A stretch of 6,648 nt of DNA from positions 1 through 6,648 of the forward strand of contig JAMWDC010000122.1 of the NCBI GenBank assembly GCA_023819025.1, given 5' to 3'. This document shows, piece by piece, positions 1 through 5,854 of the stretch (position 1 is the stretch's first letter; each line of letters begins with the position of its first letter). Source of the stretch: Candidatus Omnitrophota bacterium (GTDB lineage Bacteria > Omnitrophota > Omnitrophia > Omnitrophales > Aquincolibacteriaceae). A program made the translations under genes and the position numbers. The notes below the pieces were generated by a model. The model saw nothing but the letters and a program-made list of their open reading frames with translations, did not search any database and was not told where the DNA came from.

Positions 1-10
1 AGAGCCGGCA

Positions 11-2338
11 CTATGATTTCATCAGAGCTTGACGAAAGAGGCGGACGCGGGTGATCAGGAAGGGCGTGATAAAGAGTTCGCAGACAAGCGCCCAGACAAT
101 GGCAAAGGCGCAGAGGATTCCGAAAGCGACGGTCAAAAGAGACTGCCCGAAGACCAGGATCACAAACCCCGAAGTCAATAAAGCCGACGTAAATAAAACC
201 GGAGAACCGACCACTTCAAAAATCTTCAATGTCACCCAGGAAGGGTTCGTTTCCTTCTTTAAGCACTCCCGGGCATGATGGAAAAAGTGGATAGTATCGT
301 CCACGACTAAGCCGAAAGCAATACAAACCGTCATGGCCGTCCCTGCATTCAGAGAAATCCCTGTCCATCCCATCAACCCTGCGGTTGTCATCAGGGGGAT
401 GACGTTCGGGACGAGGCTGAACAGACCGATCACCAGCGACCGATGGGCCCAGGCGAAAATGAGAATCATCAAGAAAAATTCCAGCGTCAGTCCGCCGATC
501 TGCCCCTCGACGAGAGTATCGACCATATTGGCCTGAAGAAGGGAGTGGGAGGTGATACGGACTTTTAAATCGGGGTCAAAATTCTTTTTGATGAAGTTCT
601 GAATCGCTCCCAATGTGACCTTCAATTCTGCCGAACTTTGCTGTTCCATCCTTCCCCGGATCCGGGCAATCCGATAGTTGTAATCGACAAAATCGTCCAG
701 ATCGTTATCGCGTCCGGAGAACGAATAGGTCAAAATGTATTGGGCAATGAGTTCCCGGGAATCCGGGATGAAATAAAAATCAGGATCTTCATTATTCATC
801 GCCTGGTGCATTTCCTTGATGAATTGAACCATGGAAACGCTTTTATCGACCTTGGGGAGGGTCACCAGAAAGTTCTGTAATTTCTCGATCTGTTTTAAAA
901 TCCGGGGTTCCTTTGCTGCGTCCTCTTGGGGTGTCTCCACCGTAATTTCCAGAGGCATGATCCCTGCGATATTTTTTTGGATATATTCCGTCGCGATTTT
1001 AACCGGAGAGTGCTTGCGTAAAAACTTTAGGTGGTTGGTTTCGACCCGGATTCGGCTAATGCCGGCCAGTGAAATGCCGACAATCGAGAGAATAAAAAAA
1101 GTCATCAGCCATTTACGTTCGTACCATTTCTGAATCCGGCGGAAAAAGGGCATGAGGATATTCTGCTCTTTGTGAAATGCCTGGACCGTAAAATGGACCG
1201 GCACAAGCTGCATCAGGTACGGCATGGTCAAAACACAGATAGGATAAGCTAAGGCCGTGGCCAAACCGCCCAGGATCCCGAATTGGCGGATGGGGACCAG
1301 ATCGCTCACGGCCATCGACTGGAATCCCACCACGGTGGTGACGCTGGTCAGGAAACACGGGACCAGGCTCTCTGCCAGACTCATCTCCAAGGCCTTTTGG
1401 GGACTGTGATGTTTTGAAAGATAAAAGCGGTACAAGCCAAGGATATGTATCCCGTCCAGAGAAGCAATGCAGAGTATCAGCGAGGGAAGCCCCACTGTCA
1501 CCGCATTCATGGTCATGCCGAGAGCGCCGATCAATCCCATGAGGGCTCCGATGCAGAGGGTGATGACGACATTGAGGATGAACACACTTTGGAGATTCCG
1601 GAACAGGAGAAAAATAAGAAGGGCCAAACACAGGTACGTGAGCGGCAGGAAGACACCCAGGTCTTTCCACATATCCTGAGTCATCTGAAGTTCCACCAGG
1701 GGTTCGCCGGCAATGTAATATTCCCGTCCCCTGAGGGGCGATTGATCCAGGATGGCCCGGACCTGATCCATAATTTTTTTGTAGCGGTCGGGGTCCGAGA
1801 CATACCGGGGTTGGATCATCAGTGAAGCAATCTTCCCGTCGGCCGACACGACATCCAATTGATAAAGGGGATTGGCAAGGGCCGATTTTTTTAATTGGGC
1901 GAGTTCTCCGGAATCCTCCGGAATTTTTTCAATGAAAGGGAGCACCTCAAATCCCTCTTCACTGCCCACAATATCCTGGGCCTCCGTGATACTTGAGACT
2001 TTGCGGATCAAGGGCAATCCCTCGATTTTTTTCGATAGATCATCGATAATCGTAAGGGATTCCTTGGTGAAGACATCCCCCATGGGGATCACAAGCACGA
2101 TCAACTGGTCGTCGGAGAAAATTTCCTTGAATTGGTTGTAATAATTTCGGGCCGGATCTTTTCTTGGGAAAAATGATTCCACCGAATTTTCGAACCGGAT
2201 GCGGGGGATAAACATGACGAGCAAGCCCACCGCTAAAAAGGTGCTCCAGGCATTTATTTTCCGGTATCGGACAAACCCCGACGGCAGGTCCCGGATCCAG
2301 GCCGAGAATTTTTTCTTAAAGGAGCTCAGTAGGCCCAC
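11..2338 (-). CDS. RND/MMPL-family inner-membrane transporter
   Basis: Predicted proton-driven RND-superfamily exporter of the MMPL type, about 775 residues. It shows the duplicated RND plan: TM1 (about residues 30-44), a large periplasmic domain (46-226), TM2-6 (227-380), TM7 (410-428), a second periplasmic domain (430-615) and TM8-12 (616-763). TM10 carries GLVVDDTIHFF (D680, D681, H684), the typical MMPL charged motif. The matching place in TM4 reads SLDGIH (D295, H298), so both halves keep acidic residues that could serve a proton relay. MMPL proteins usually move lipids or other hydrophobic molecules; the substrate here is unknown. I chose GTG at 2338 because a GGGA Shine-Dalgarno lies 6 nt upstream. 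A TTG at 2350, 2 nt after the barrel stop, is in frame but has no such site. It follows the barrel gene closely, so the two are probably co-transcribed. The family call is strong; the lipid-export role is inferred from context. Confidence 0.93.
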   Translation of the reverse strand: MGLLSSFKKKFSAWIRDLPSGFVRYRKINAWSTFLAVGLLVMFIPRIRFENSVESFFPRKDPARNYYNQFKEIFSDDQLIVLVIPMGDVFTKESLTIIDDLSKKIEGLPLIRKVSSITEAQDIVGSEEGFEVLPFIEKIPEDSGELAQLKKSALANPLYQLDVVSADGKIASLMIQPRYVSDPDRYKKIMDQVRAILDQSPLRGREYYIAGEPLVELQMTQDMWKDLGVFLPLTYLCLALLIFLLFRNLQSVFILNVVITLCIGALMGLIGALGMTMNAVTVGLPSLILCIASLDGIHILGLYRFYLSKHHSPQKALEMSLAESLVPCFLTSVTTVVGFQSMAVSDLVPIRQFGILGGLATALAYPICVLTMPYLMQLVPVHFTVQAFHKEQNILMPFFRRIQKWYERKWLMTFFILSIVGISLAGISRIRVETNHLKFLRKHSPVKIATEYIQKNIAGIMPLEITVETPQEDAAKEPRILKQIEKLQNFLVTLPKVDKSVSMVQFIKEMHQAMNNEDPDFYFIPDSRELIAQYILTYSFSGRDNDLDDFVDYNYRIARIRGRMEQQSSAELKVTLGAIQNFIKKNFDPDLKVRITSHSLLQANMVDTLVEGQIGGLTLEFFLMILIFAWAHRSLVIGLFSLVPNVIPLMTTAGLMGWTGISLNAGTAMTVCIAFGLVVDDTIHFFHHARECLKKETNPSWVTLKIFEVVGSPVLFTSALLTSGFVILVFGQSLLTVAFGILCAFAIVWALVCELFITPFLITRVRLFRQALMKS

Positions 2339-2344
2339 GGGTGA

Positions 2345-2348
2345 TCCC
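2345..2348 (-). promoter_or_regulatory. Ribosome binding site deciding the GTG start of the transporter
   Basis: On the minus strand the sequence reads TTGGGATCACCC followed by GTG. The GGGA is 6 nt from the GTG at 2338. The competing TTG start at 2350 is preceded only by an A/T-rich stretch that is the end of the barrel gene. This supports GTG, although the site is only four bases long. Confidence 0.45.
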
Positions 2349-2352
2349 AAGA

Positions 2353-3690
2353 TTAAAAATAATACTTCGAGCTGACGAAAAACTGGTCGTTCTTGTCGAA
2401 TTGGCCCCAGAAACCGTCCCGTTCTCCCTCAAACATATAAAAGCCTGCGCGGAATTCTAAGTTTTCTTTCATCTCGTAGATAATCTCCGGTTTGTAGTAA
2501 AAATCAACATCCGTTAACTCGACAATACCGGAAAACTGAATCTGCAATTTATCGTGGAAAAAATTGCGACGGAGCCGGAACAAAACGCTCGACTCATATT
2601 TTCTGGGGAGCATGCCGTGAGTATAGTGAGGGATAACCGTCTGGGTCAGTTCCACATTCATGTAGTTGTCGCTCTTGTAAGTATAATCAAATCCGACGAT
2701 GGACTTGAAGACATCCCTTTGGATGACGGCATCGTCATCGTTCAGATCCTGTATAATGAACGGCTGGTCGGTCGTGTAAGCGGCCTCGCCACGGAAACCC
2801 CAGCCTTTGTACGTGAATTCAAAATCTCCGCCGACGGAGTGTTCATGCCTCCAAACGGTTTCCACCTCACCGGGGGTCGGGGCGAGTCCGAATAAAAAGA
2901 GGGGGTCCCGATGAACGAGGTAGGCTGGCATCTGATCGTAATGATGGGCATAACTCAGCGAGATGTCGGCAAACGAACCTCGGTGAGTGAGTTTGGTGGC
3001 GTAAACGGAACTTTCCAGGCTCCTCCGAGGGCGGGCCTCAGGGAGAAAGGTAAAGCCTTTGGCTTGGAGATCCTTGACGTAAAAAGGCTGCCAATCCTGG
3101 TCTGCCTCCGCAAAGATGTTCGGTTGGAAAAAGGGAATCCAGATGCCTTCCCATTCCATGGAATGCGGCAGAAAATATTTGATGACCGTGGCTAGGACGG
3201 GGAGCTTGCGGTCAGCCCTTTCAAAATTAAAGAATTCCTTGAAATTTTCCGGCGTGAAATTATCGATGGGGTTGACTTCATCGCCCTTTCCCCAGCGAAT
3301 GATTTGACGGCCAAGGCGGATATTGAGGGACTTCCATTCTGTTTCTCCGTAAGCCTCCCATAATTTATAGGTTTGCTCGATCGGATGAAAATCGTCCTTG
3401 TTCAGACCATAGTCGAGTTCGAGGTGGCTCGAAGTCACGCCTGAGAAATAATCATTAAAACGCCATTTAGCTTCCAGCCGCCAGTCATCCCTGAGCTCGT
3501 AAAACTCTTCGACGGCGCTATCACGCTCGGCATCAAAGTACTGCCGGTTCTGGACAAACCCGCTGATGTCCTGAAGCCAGGGGATCTGGTCCTTGGAGTT
3601 CTTGACAGCGGTAACGGCTTCCCGAATTTGTTCGTTGAAGGCCAAGGCGGAAGGGATGCCGAGTAACACACACGCGGTTATTGTGGTCAT
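2353..3690 (-). CDS. Outer-membrane beta-barrel protein, DUF1302-like
   Basis: Predicted outer-membrane barrel of 445 residues from the ATG at 3690. The chain alternates polar and hydrophobic residues, is rich in aromatic residues and has regular turns. It ends FVSSKYYF, a C-terminal beta-signal with terminal Phe as used by the BAM machinery. Residues 127-146 hold GRQIIRWGKGDEVNPIDNF, which resembles the GRQ...WG...NP.D motif I associate with DUF1302-type barrels; the DUF assignment itself is tentative. The start is uncertain. From 3690 the N-terminus (MTTITACVLLGIPSALA, then FNEQ) looks like a signal peptide but lacks the usual basic residues and has no clear Shine-Dalgarno. ATGs at 3813 and 3840 are in frame but also lack one, and they would translate through a palindromic repeat. 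The frame stays open back to 4131, overlapping the preceding gene, which I regard as spurious. The transporter follows 14 nt downstream, suggesting that the two proteins act together at opposite membranes. Confidence 0.87.
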   Translation of the reverse strand: MTTITACVLLGIPSALAFNEQIREAVTAVKNSKDQIPWLQDISGFVQNRQYFDAERDSAVEEFYELRDDWRLEAKWRFNDYFSGVTSSHLELDYGLNKDDFHPIEQTYKLWEAYGETEWKSLNIRLGRQIIRWGKGDEVNPIDNFTPENFKEFFNFERADRKLPVLATVIKYFLPHSMEWEGIWIPFFQPNIFAEADQDWQPFYVKDLQAKGFTFLPEARPRRSLESSVYATKLTHRGSFADISLSYAHHYDQMPAYLVHRDPLFLFGLAPTPGEVETVWRHEHSVGGDFEFTYKGWGFRGEAAYTTDQPFIIQDLNDDDAVIQRDVFKSIVGFDYTYKSDNYMNVELTQTVIPHYTHGMLPRKYESSVLFRLRRNFFHDKLQIQFSGIVELTDVDFYYKPEIIYEMKENLEFRAGFYMFEGERDGFWGQFDKNDQFFVSSKYYF

Positions 3691-3705
3691 TGCGAGGAAC
3701 CAAAC

Positions 3706-3770
3706 GTAGGGGCGACCCTTGTGGTCGTCCTGCTTGGTAATAGAAGGGCGGGCACCAGGCCTGCCCCTAC
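3706..3770. repeat. Palindromic repeat with two internal hairpins
   Basis: The ends form an 8-nt perfect inverted repeat, GTAGGGGC (3706-3713) and GCCCCTAC (3763-3770). Inside are two smaller hairpins: GGCGACC (3711-3717) with GGTCGTC (3723-3729), and GGGCGGGC (3746-3753) with GCCTGCCC (3759-3766). Each has one mismatch that would be G-U in RNA on one strand. The outline looks like a dispersed, non-coding palindromic element (REP/MITE-like). Read on the minus strand it happens to be open in the frame of the barrel gene, giving a GRPGARP...DHKGRPY-type peptide that I take to be spurious translation of the repeat. It ends only 15 nt before the ATG at 3690, where a ribosome binding site would normally be. 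Confidence 0.75.
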
Positions 3771-3866
3771 TTGACCCCGCCTCTGCAATCAAAAATAAGG
3801 AATACGTATCCATCTCGTGGTTTATCGGCGTTTGGAACATAATCTGAAATTGGCGGCAATTCCAGT

Positions 3867-3893
3867 GTAGGGGCGGGGTACCCCCGCCCCTAC
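3867..3893. repeat. Perfect 12-bp-stem palindrome sharing ends with the neighbouring repeat
   Basis: GTAGGGGCGGGG (3867-3878) pairs perfectly with CCCCGCCCCTAC (3882-3893) around a 3-nt loop. The outer GTAGGGGC/GCCCCTAC is the same as in the element at 3706-3770, so the two belong to one family; this one is a single short hairpin. No T-tract follows it on either strand, so it is not a standard intrinsic terminator. A GC-rich stem of this strength in the transcript between two operon genes could still affect mRNA stability or expression. Confidence 0.75.
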
Positions 3894-3988
3894 TTAGAGG
3901 TCGGCATGGATAGGCTGAATTTTGTGTTCGGGAATTGAGACCAGATAACAAGAAAGGTTGACGCCCCTGAGAAATTGTACGGCGTACG

Positions 3989-4975
3989 TTAAAGGTCATC
4001 AATTTCCGCGGGCACTTGATAAGTGGAGTTCTCTGAGACATTGTAAAAATCGATGATCGATTGGGGGTCTTTGGCGACGATGATTTCATGGGACAGGTCA
4101 TGATAAATGTTACGCGGGTCAAGCTGAGCAATCGCCTCGGACCACATCTTTTTCATATTTTTCGGCCGGTCATAAAAATCGATCGATTTTTCAGCAAATC
4201 GGGTGGTAAAAAAGTCGTCGGGAATTTCATGATTCAGAATAATCCACCTCCGGTTGATGACGGTCCGGTGATAATCTTTCATGTTCATCGATATATTGTG
4301 CCAGGAATAGAAAACGCCGTCTGTTTCGATCCAGTTTTTCATCCATACGTATTTGAACAAATCCCCATTTTTGTCGTAATGAATCCTTTTCATGGGGACG
4401 TAATCGGATTTTCGCACTGATCTTATGATCTTTCCGTACATAGAATCGTCGGGATCAACCGGGGTTTGAGAAAAAATCCAACAGTCGAACCCGTCGATCG
4501 TTTCTGACCCCAGGAGTTCAAATTTCCAGTGATCCAAATCGACTTCCTCTAAGTCTTCATAGTAGATTTCCGACCCCAGCCAGCTTTGATTCTTTGTGGA
4601 AATTCTCCGGATCTTTTTTGCGGCGGGGACATAAAGGTATTGAATGTCGTCTTTTTGAGGCACTTCAATATTGAGGGTCGCGGTGTTTTTGATGTCATCG
4701 GGATAGAGGAATTTGTAAAGTGTTCTCTCTCCGTCCGGGAATTCTTTACGATAGACCACAAACTCTCTGCGGCGAACCTGACCTTGTGCATTGATAAGTA
4801 ACATCTCAATGGCACTGATCATAGTGTCGCCCAAATTCCTTTCCTCGGTTCTTTTGGCAATTTCTCGGGCGGTGGGCGTTTCTTCCTGGGCAAGGCCGGT
4901 GACGGGCAGAAGAAAGGCGAGGACCGTCATCCAGAAAAATAACAGCGAGGTCAGTTTGTTAAGGTTTTTTTCCAT
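3989..4975 (-). CDS. LolA-like periplasmic protein (outer membrane lipoprotein-sorting family), paralogue 2
   Basis: Secreted protein of 328 residues, probably a periplasmic carrier for a lipid or lipidated substrate. A Sec signal peptide is clear: basic start MEKNLNK, hydrophobic core to about residue 27, likely cleavage near TGLA before QEE. No lipobox cysteine is present. The body matches the LolA-like family usually annotated as outer membrane lipoprotein-sorting protein. Its hallmark is PAAKKIRRISTKNQSWLGS (117-135) followed by YYEDL (138-142). A DGFDC motif has Cys165, shared with the paralogue upstream. The region after about residue 268 (ending VPAEIDDL) is a roughly 50-residue C-terminal extension that the paralogue lacks. 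The ATG at 4975 lies inside the end of the upstream gene (25-nt overlap) with only a weak GGA ahead of it, pointing to translational coupling. The fold and family are well supported; the cargo is unknown. Confidence 0.9.
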   Translation of the reverse strand: MEKNLNKLTSLLFFWMTVLAFLLPVTGLAQEETPTAREIAKRTEERNLGDTMISAIEMLLINAQGQVRRREFVVYRKEFPDGERTLYKFLYPDDIKNTATLNIEVPQKDDIQYLYVPAAKKIRRISTKNQSWLGSEIYYEDLEEVDLDHWKFELLGSETIDGFDCWIFSQTPVDPDDSMYGKIIRSVRKSDYVPMKRIHYDKNGDLFKYVWMKNWIETDGVFYSWHNISMNMKDYHRTVINRRWIILNHEIPDDFFTTRFAEKSIDFYDRPKNMKKMWSEAIAQLDPRNIYHDLSHEIIVAKDPQSIIDFYNVSENSTYQVPAEIDDL

Positions 4976-5844
4976 ATCGTCCAGAGATCCGAAGGGTGGT
5001 TGTAGGTATCGATCGGTTTTTCAAGGTACCGGGTGGTGACCCTCTTTTCATCCAGGCCGGTTTCCAGAAAAATCCAACGCCGTTTCATTTCTGTGCGGTG
5101 ATGATCAGCAAGGCTTTCGGCAAGGATCGTCCACGCATAGGTTACGCCGTTGACCTTCTGAAAATCCCGGAATTCGTTCGTTTTGATCAACTGCATGGCT
5201 TGATCATAATATTCGGTTCGGACTAGATAATACTCATTTTTCTCGACCCAGCGTATTTGTTTTCCGTAGATGGATTTATCCGGGGTCACGGGGGTCATAG
5301 AATAGACGTAGCAGTCGATTCCGTCGACGGCCTCGGACCGGAGGTAGTCATAGCGGTAATCGCTGAACTCCAGTTCCTGAAGGTCTTCATAGTTGAAATC
5401 GGACCCCATCCAGCTTTGATTTTTGACGGAGATGCGCCGTAACTTTTTGGCGGCCGGCAGGTAAAGGTCCTGGATGTCGTCGCGGCCTGAAACCTCTTCA
5501 TTGTAAGTGCCCGTGTCCTTGATGTCGTTGGGGTATAAAAATTTAATCAGGGTCTTTTTGAGAGGTTCCTTGCCGGGGTCTTCCAGGGGGAATTTCATTT
5601 GATACCTCAGAAACTCCCGCTTTCGAATCTGTCCCTTCGCATTGATGAGTTTCATCTCCAGGGCCGTACATTCATCGTGCTGATAGGTCGGCCGGTACTG
5701 GTGGCGGTAGGCGATCTCCTCGCCGCTTAATTTTTCTTCGCTCGCTGCGAGATTAAGAGATAACAAGAGAATAGCCAGAACTAAAAAACCAAACTTTTGC
5801 ATCTTTCTATCCCTTTTCTTTGAAACCACAGAATTTGTAATCAT
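4951..5844 (-). CDS. LolA-like periplasmic protein (outer membrane lipoprotein-sorting family), paralogue 1
   Basis: Secreted LolA-like protein of 297 residues from the ATG at 5844. The N-terminus is strongly basic (SKKRDRK, 8-14), followed by a hydrophobic core (about 18-33) and likely cleavage near NLAAS before EEK. The family hallmark is PAAKKLRRISVKNQSWMGS (130-148) with NYEDL (151-155); VDGIDC carries Cys178, and there is an extra Cys59. It is about 40% identical by eye to the gene immediately downstream, so the pair arose by tandem duplication. Two starts are plausible: 5844, with AAGGA 5 nt ahead and abutting the lyase stop, and 5802 (MQKFGFLV), with AGGGA 7 nt ahead and a more typical short signal peptide. 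A GTG at 5880 would overlap the lyase and is less likely. The role is inferred as periplasmic transfer of a hydrophobic cargo, as a partner of the downstream RND transporter. Confidence 0.9.
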   Translation of the reverse strand: MITNSVVSKKRDRKMQKFGFLVLAILLLSLNLAASEEKLSGEEIAYRHQYRPTYQHDECTALEMKLINAKGQIRKREFLRYQMKFPLEDPGKEPLKKTLIKFLYPNDIKDTGTYNEEVSGRDDIQDLYLPAAKKLRRISVKNQSWMGSDFNYEDLQELEFSDYRYDYLRSEAVDGIDCYVYSMTPVTPDKSIYGKQIRWVEKNEYYLVRTEYYDQAMQLIKTNEFRDFQKVNGVTYAWTILAESLADHHRTEMKRRWIFLETGLDEKRVTTRYLEKPIDTYNHPSDLWTIWKKTLTN

Positions 5845-5849
5845 GGTAT

Positions 5850-5854
5850 TCCTT
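5850..5854 (-). promoter_or_regulatory. Ribosome binding site of the first LolA-like gene, abutting the lyase stop codon
   Basis: The minus strand reads TTAAAAGGAATACC then ATG (5844). AAGGA is 5 nt from the start, and the TAA stop of the lyase (5857-5855) lies directly in front of it. This favours coupled translation of the two genes. A second good site, AGGGA at 5814-5810, sits 7 nt before the alternative ATG at 5802, so the start is not settled. Confidence 0.5.

Larger units (their letters stand above)
3691..3988. other. 298-nt intergenic gap between the second LolA-like gene and the barrel gene
   Basis: This is the only sizeable non-coding stretch in the window. It contains the two palindromic repeats (3706-3770 and 3867-3893) and otherwise unremarkable sequence. 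I looked for a promoter for the barrel and transporter genes on the minus strand and found no -35/-10 pair with acceptable spacing. I also found no T-tailed terminator after the LolA-like gene. The five genes may therefore still be one transcription unit, with the gap widened by repeat insertion. That is inference. Confidence 0.6.

Noticed and set aside
1..10. Short GC-rich sequence after the transporter stop as the start of a terminator
   Set aside because: Only ten bases are visible, too few to judge.
1113..1670. Long minus-strand frame of 185 codons within the transporter gene
   Set aside because: It lies in another frame of the transporter, is rich in Pro, His and Arg, and has no domain features. 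The transporter frame has full-length TM and motif support.
1445..1825. Plus-strand open frame of 126 codons opposite the transporter gene
   Set aside because: Its peptide has no recognisable domain and is antisense to well-supported membrane segments; it is a shadow of the real gene.
2554..2895. Plus-strand open frame opposite the barrel gene
   Set aside because: It is antisense to beta-strand coding sequence, with no family resemblance.
3867..3893. Perfect GC-rich hairpin as an intrinsic terminator after the second LolA-like gene
   Set aside because: No run of T follows the stem on either strand, and the same ends occur in the nearby longer repeat, so a repeat element explains it better.
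3977..3987. Palindrome GTACGGCGTAC next to the stop of the second LolA-like gene, as an operator
   Set aside because: It is short, single, and not linked to any promoter-like sequence; chance is a sufficient explanation.
3691..4131. In-frame extension of the barrel gene upstream to 4131
   Set aside because: It would overlap the LolA-like gene by 143 nt and translate both palindromic repeats. The peptide is low in plausibility (GRPGARP and RGGGTPPLH types) and comes before an otherwise good signal peptide.
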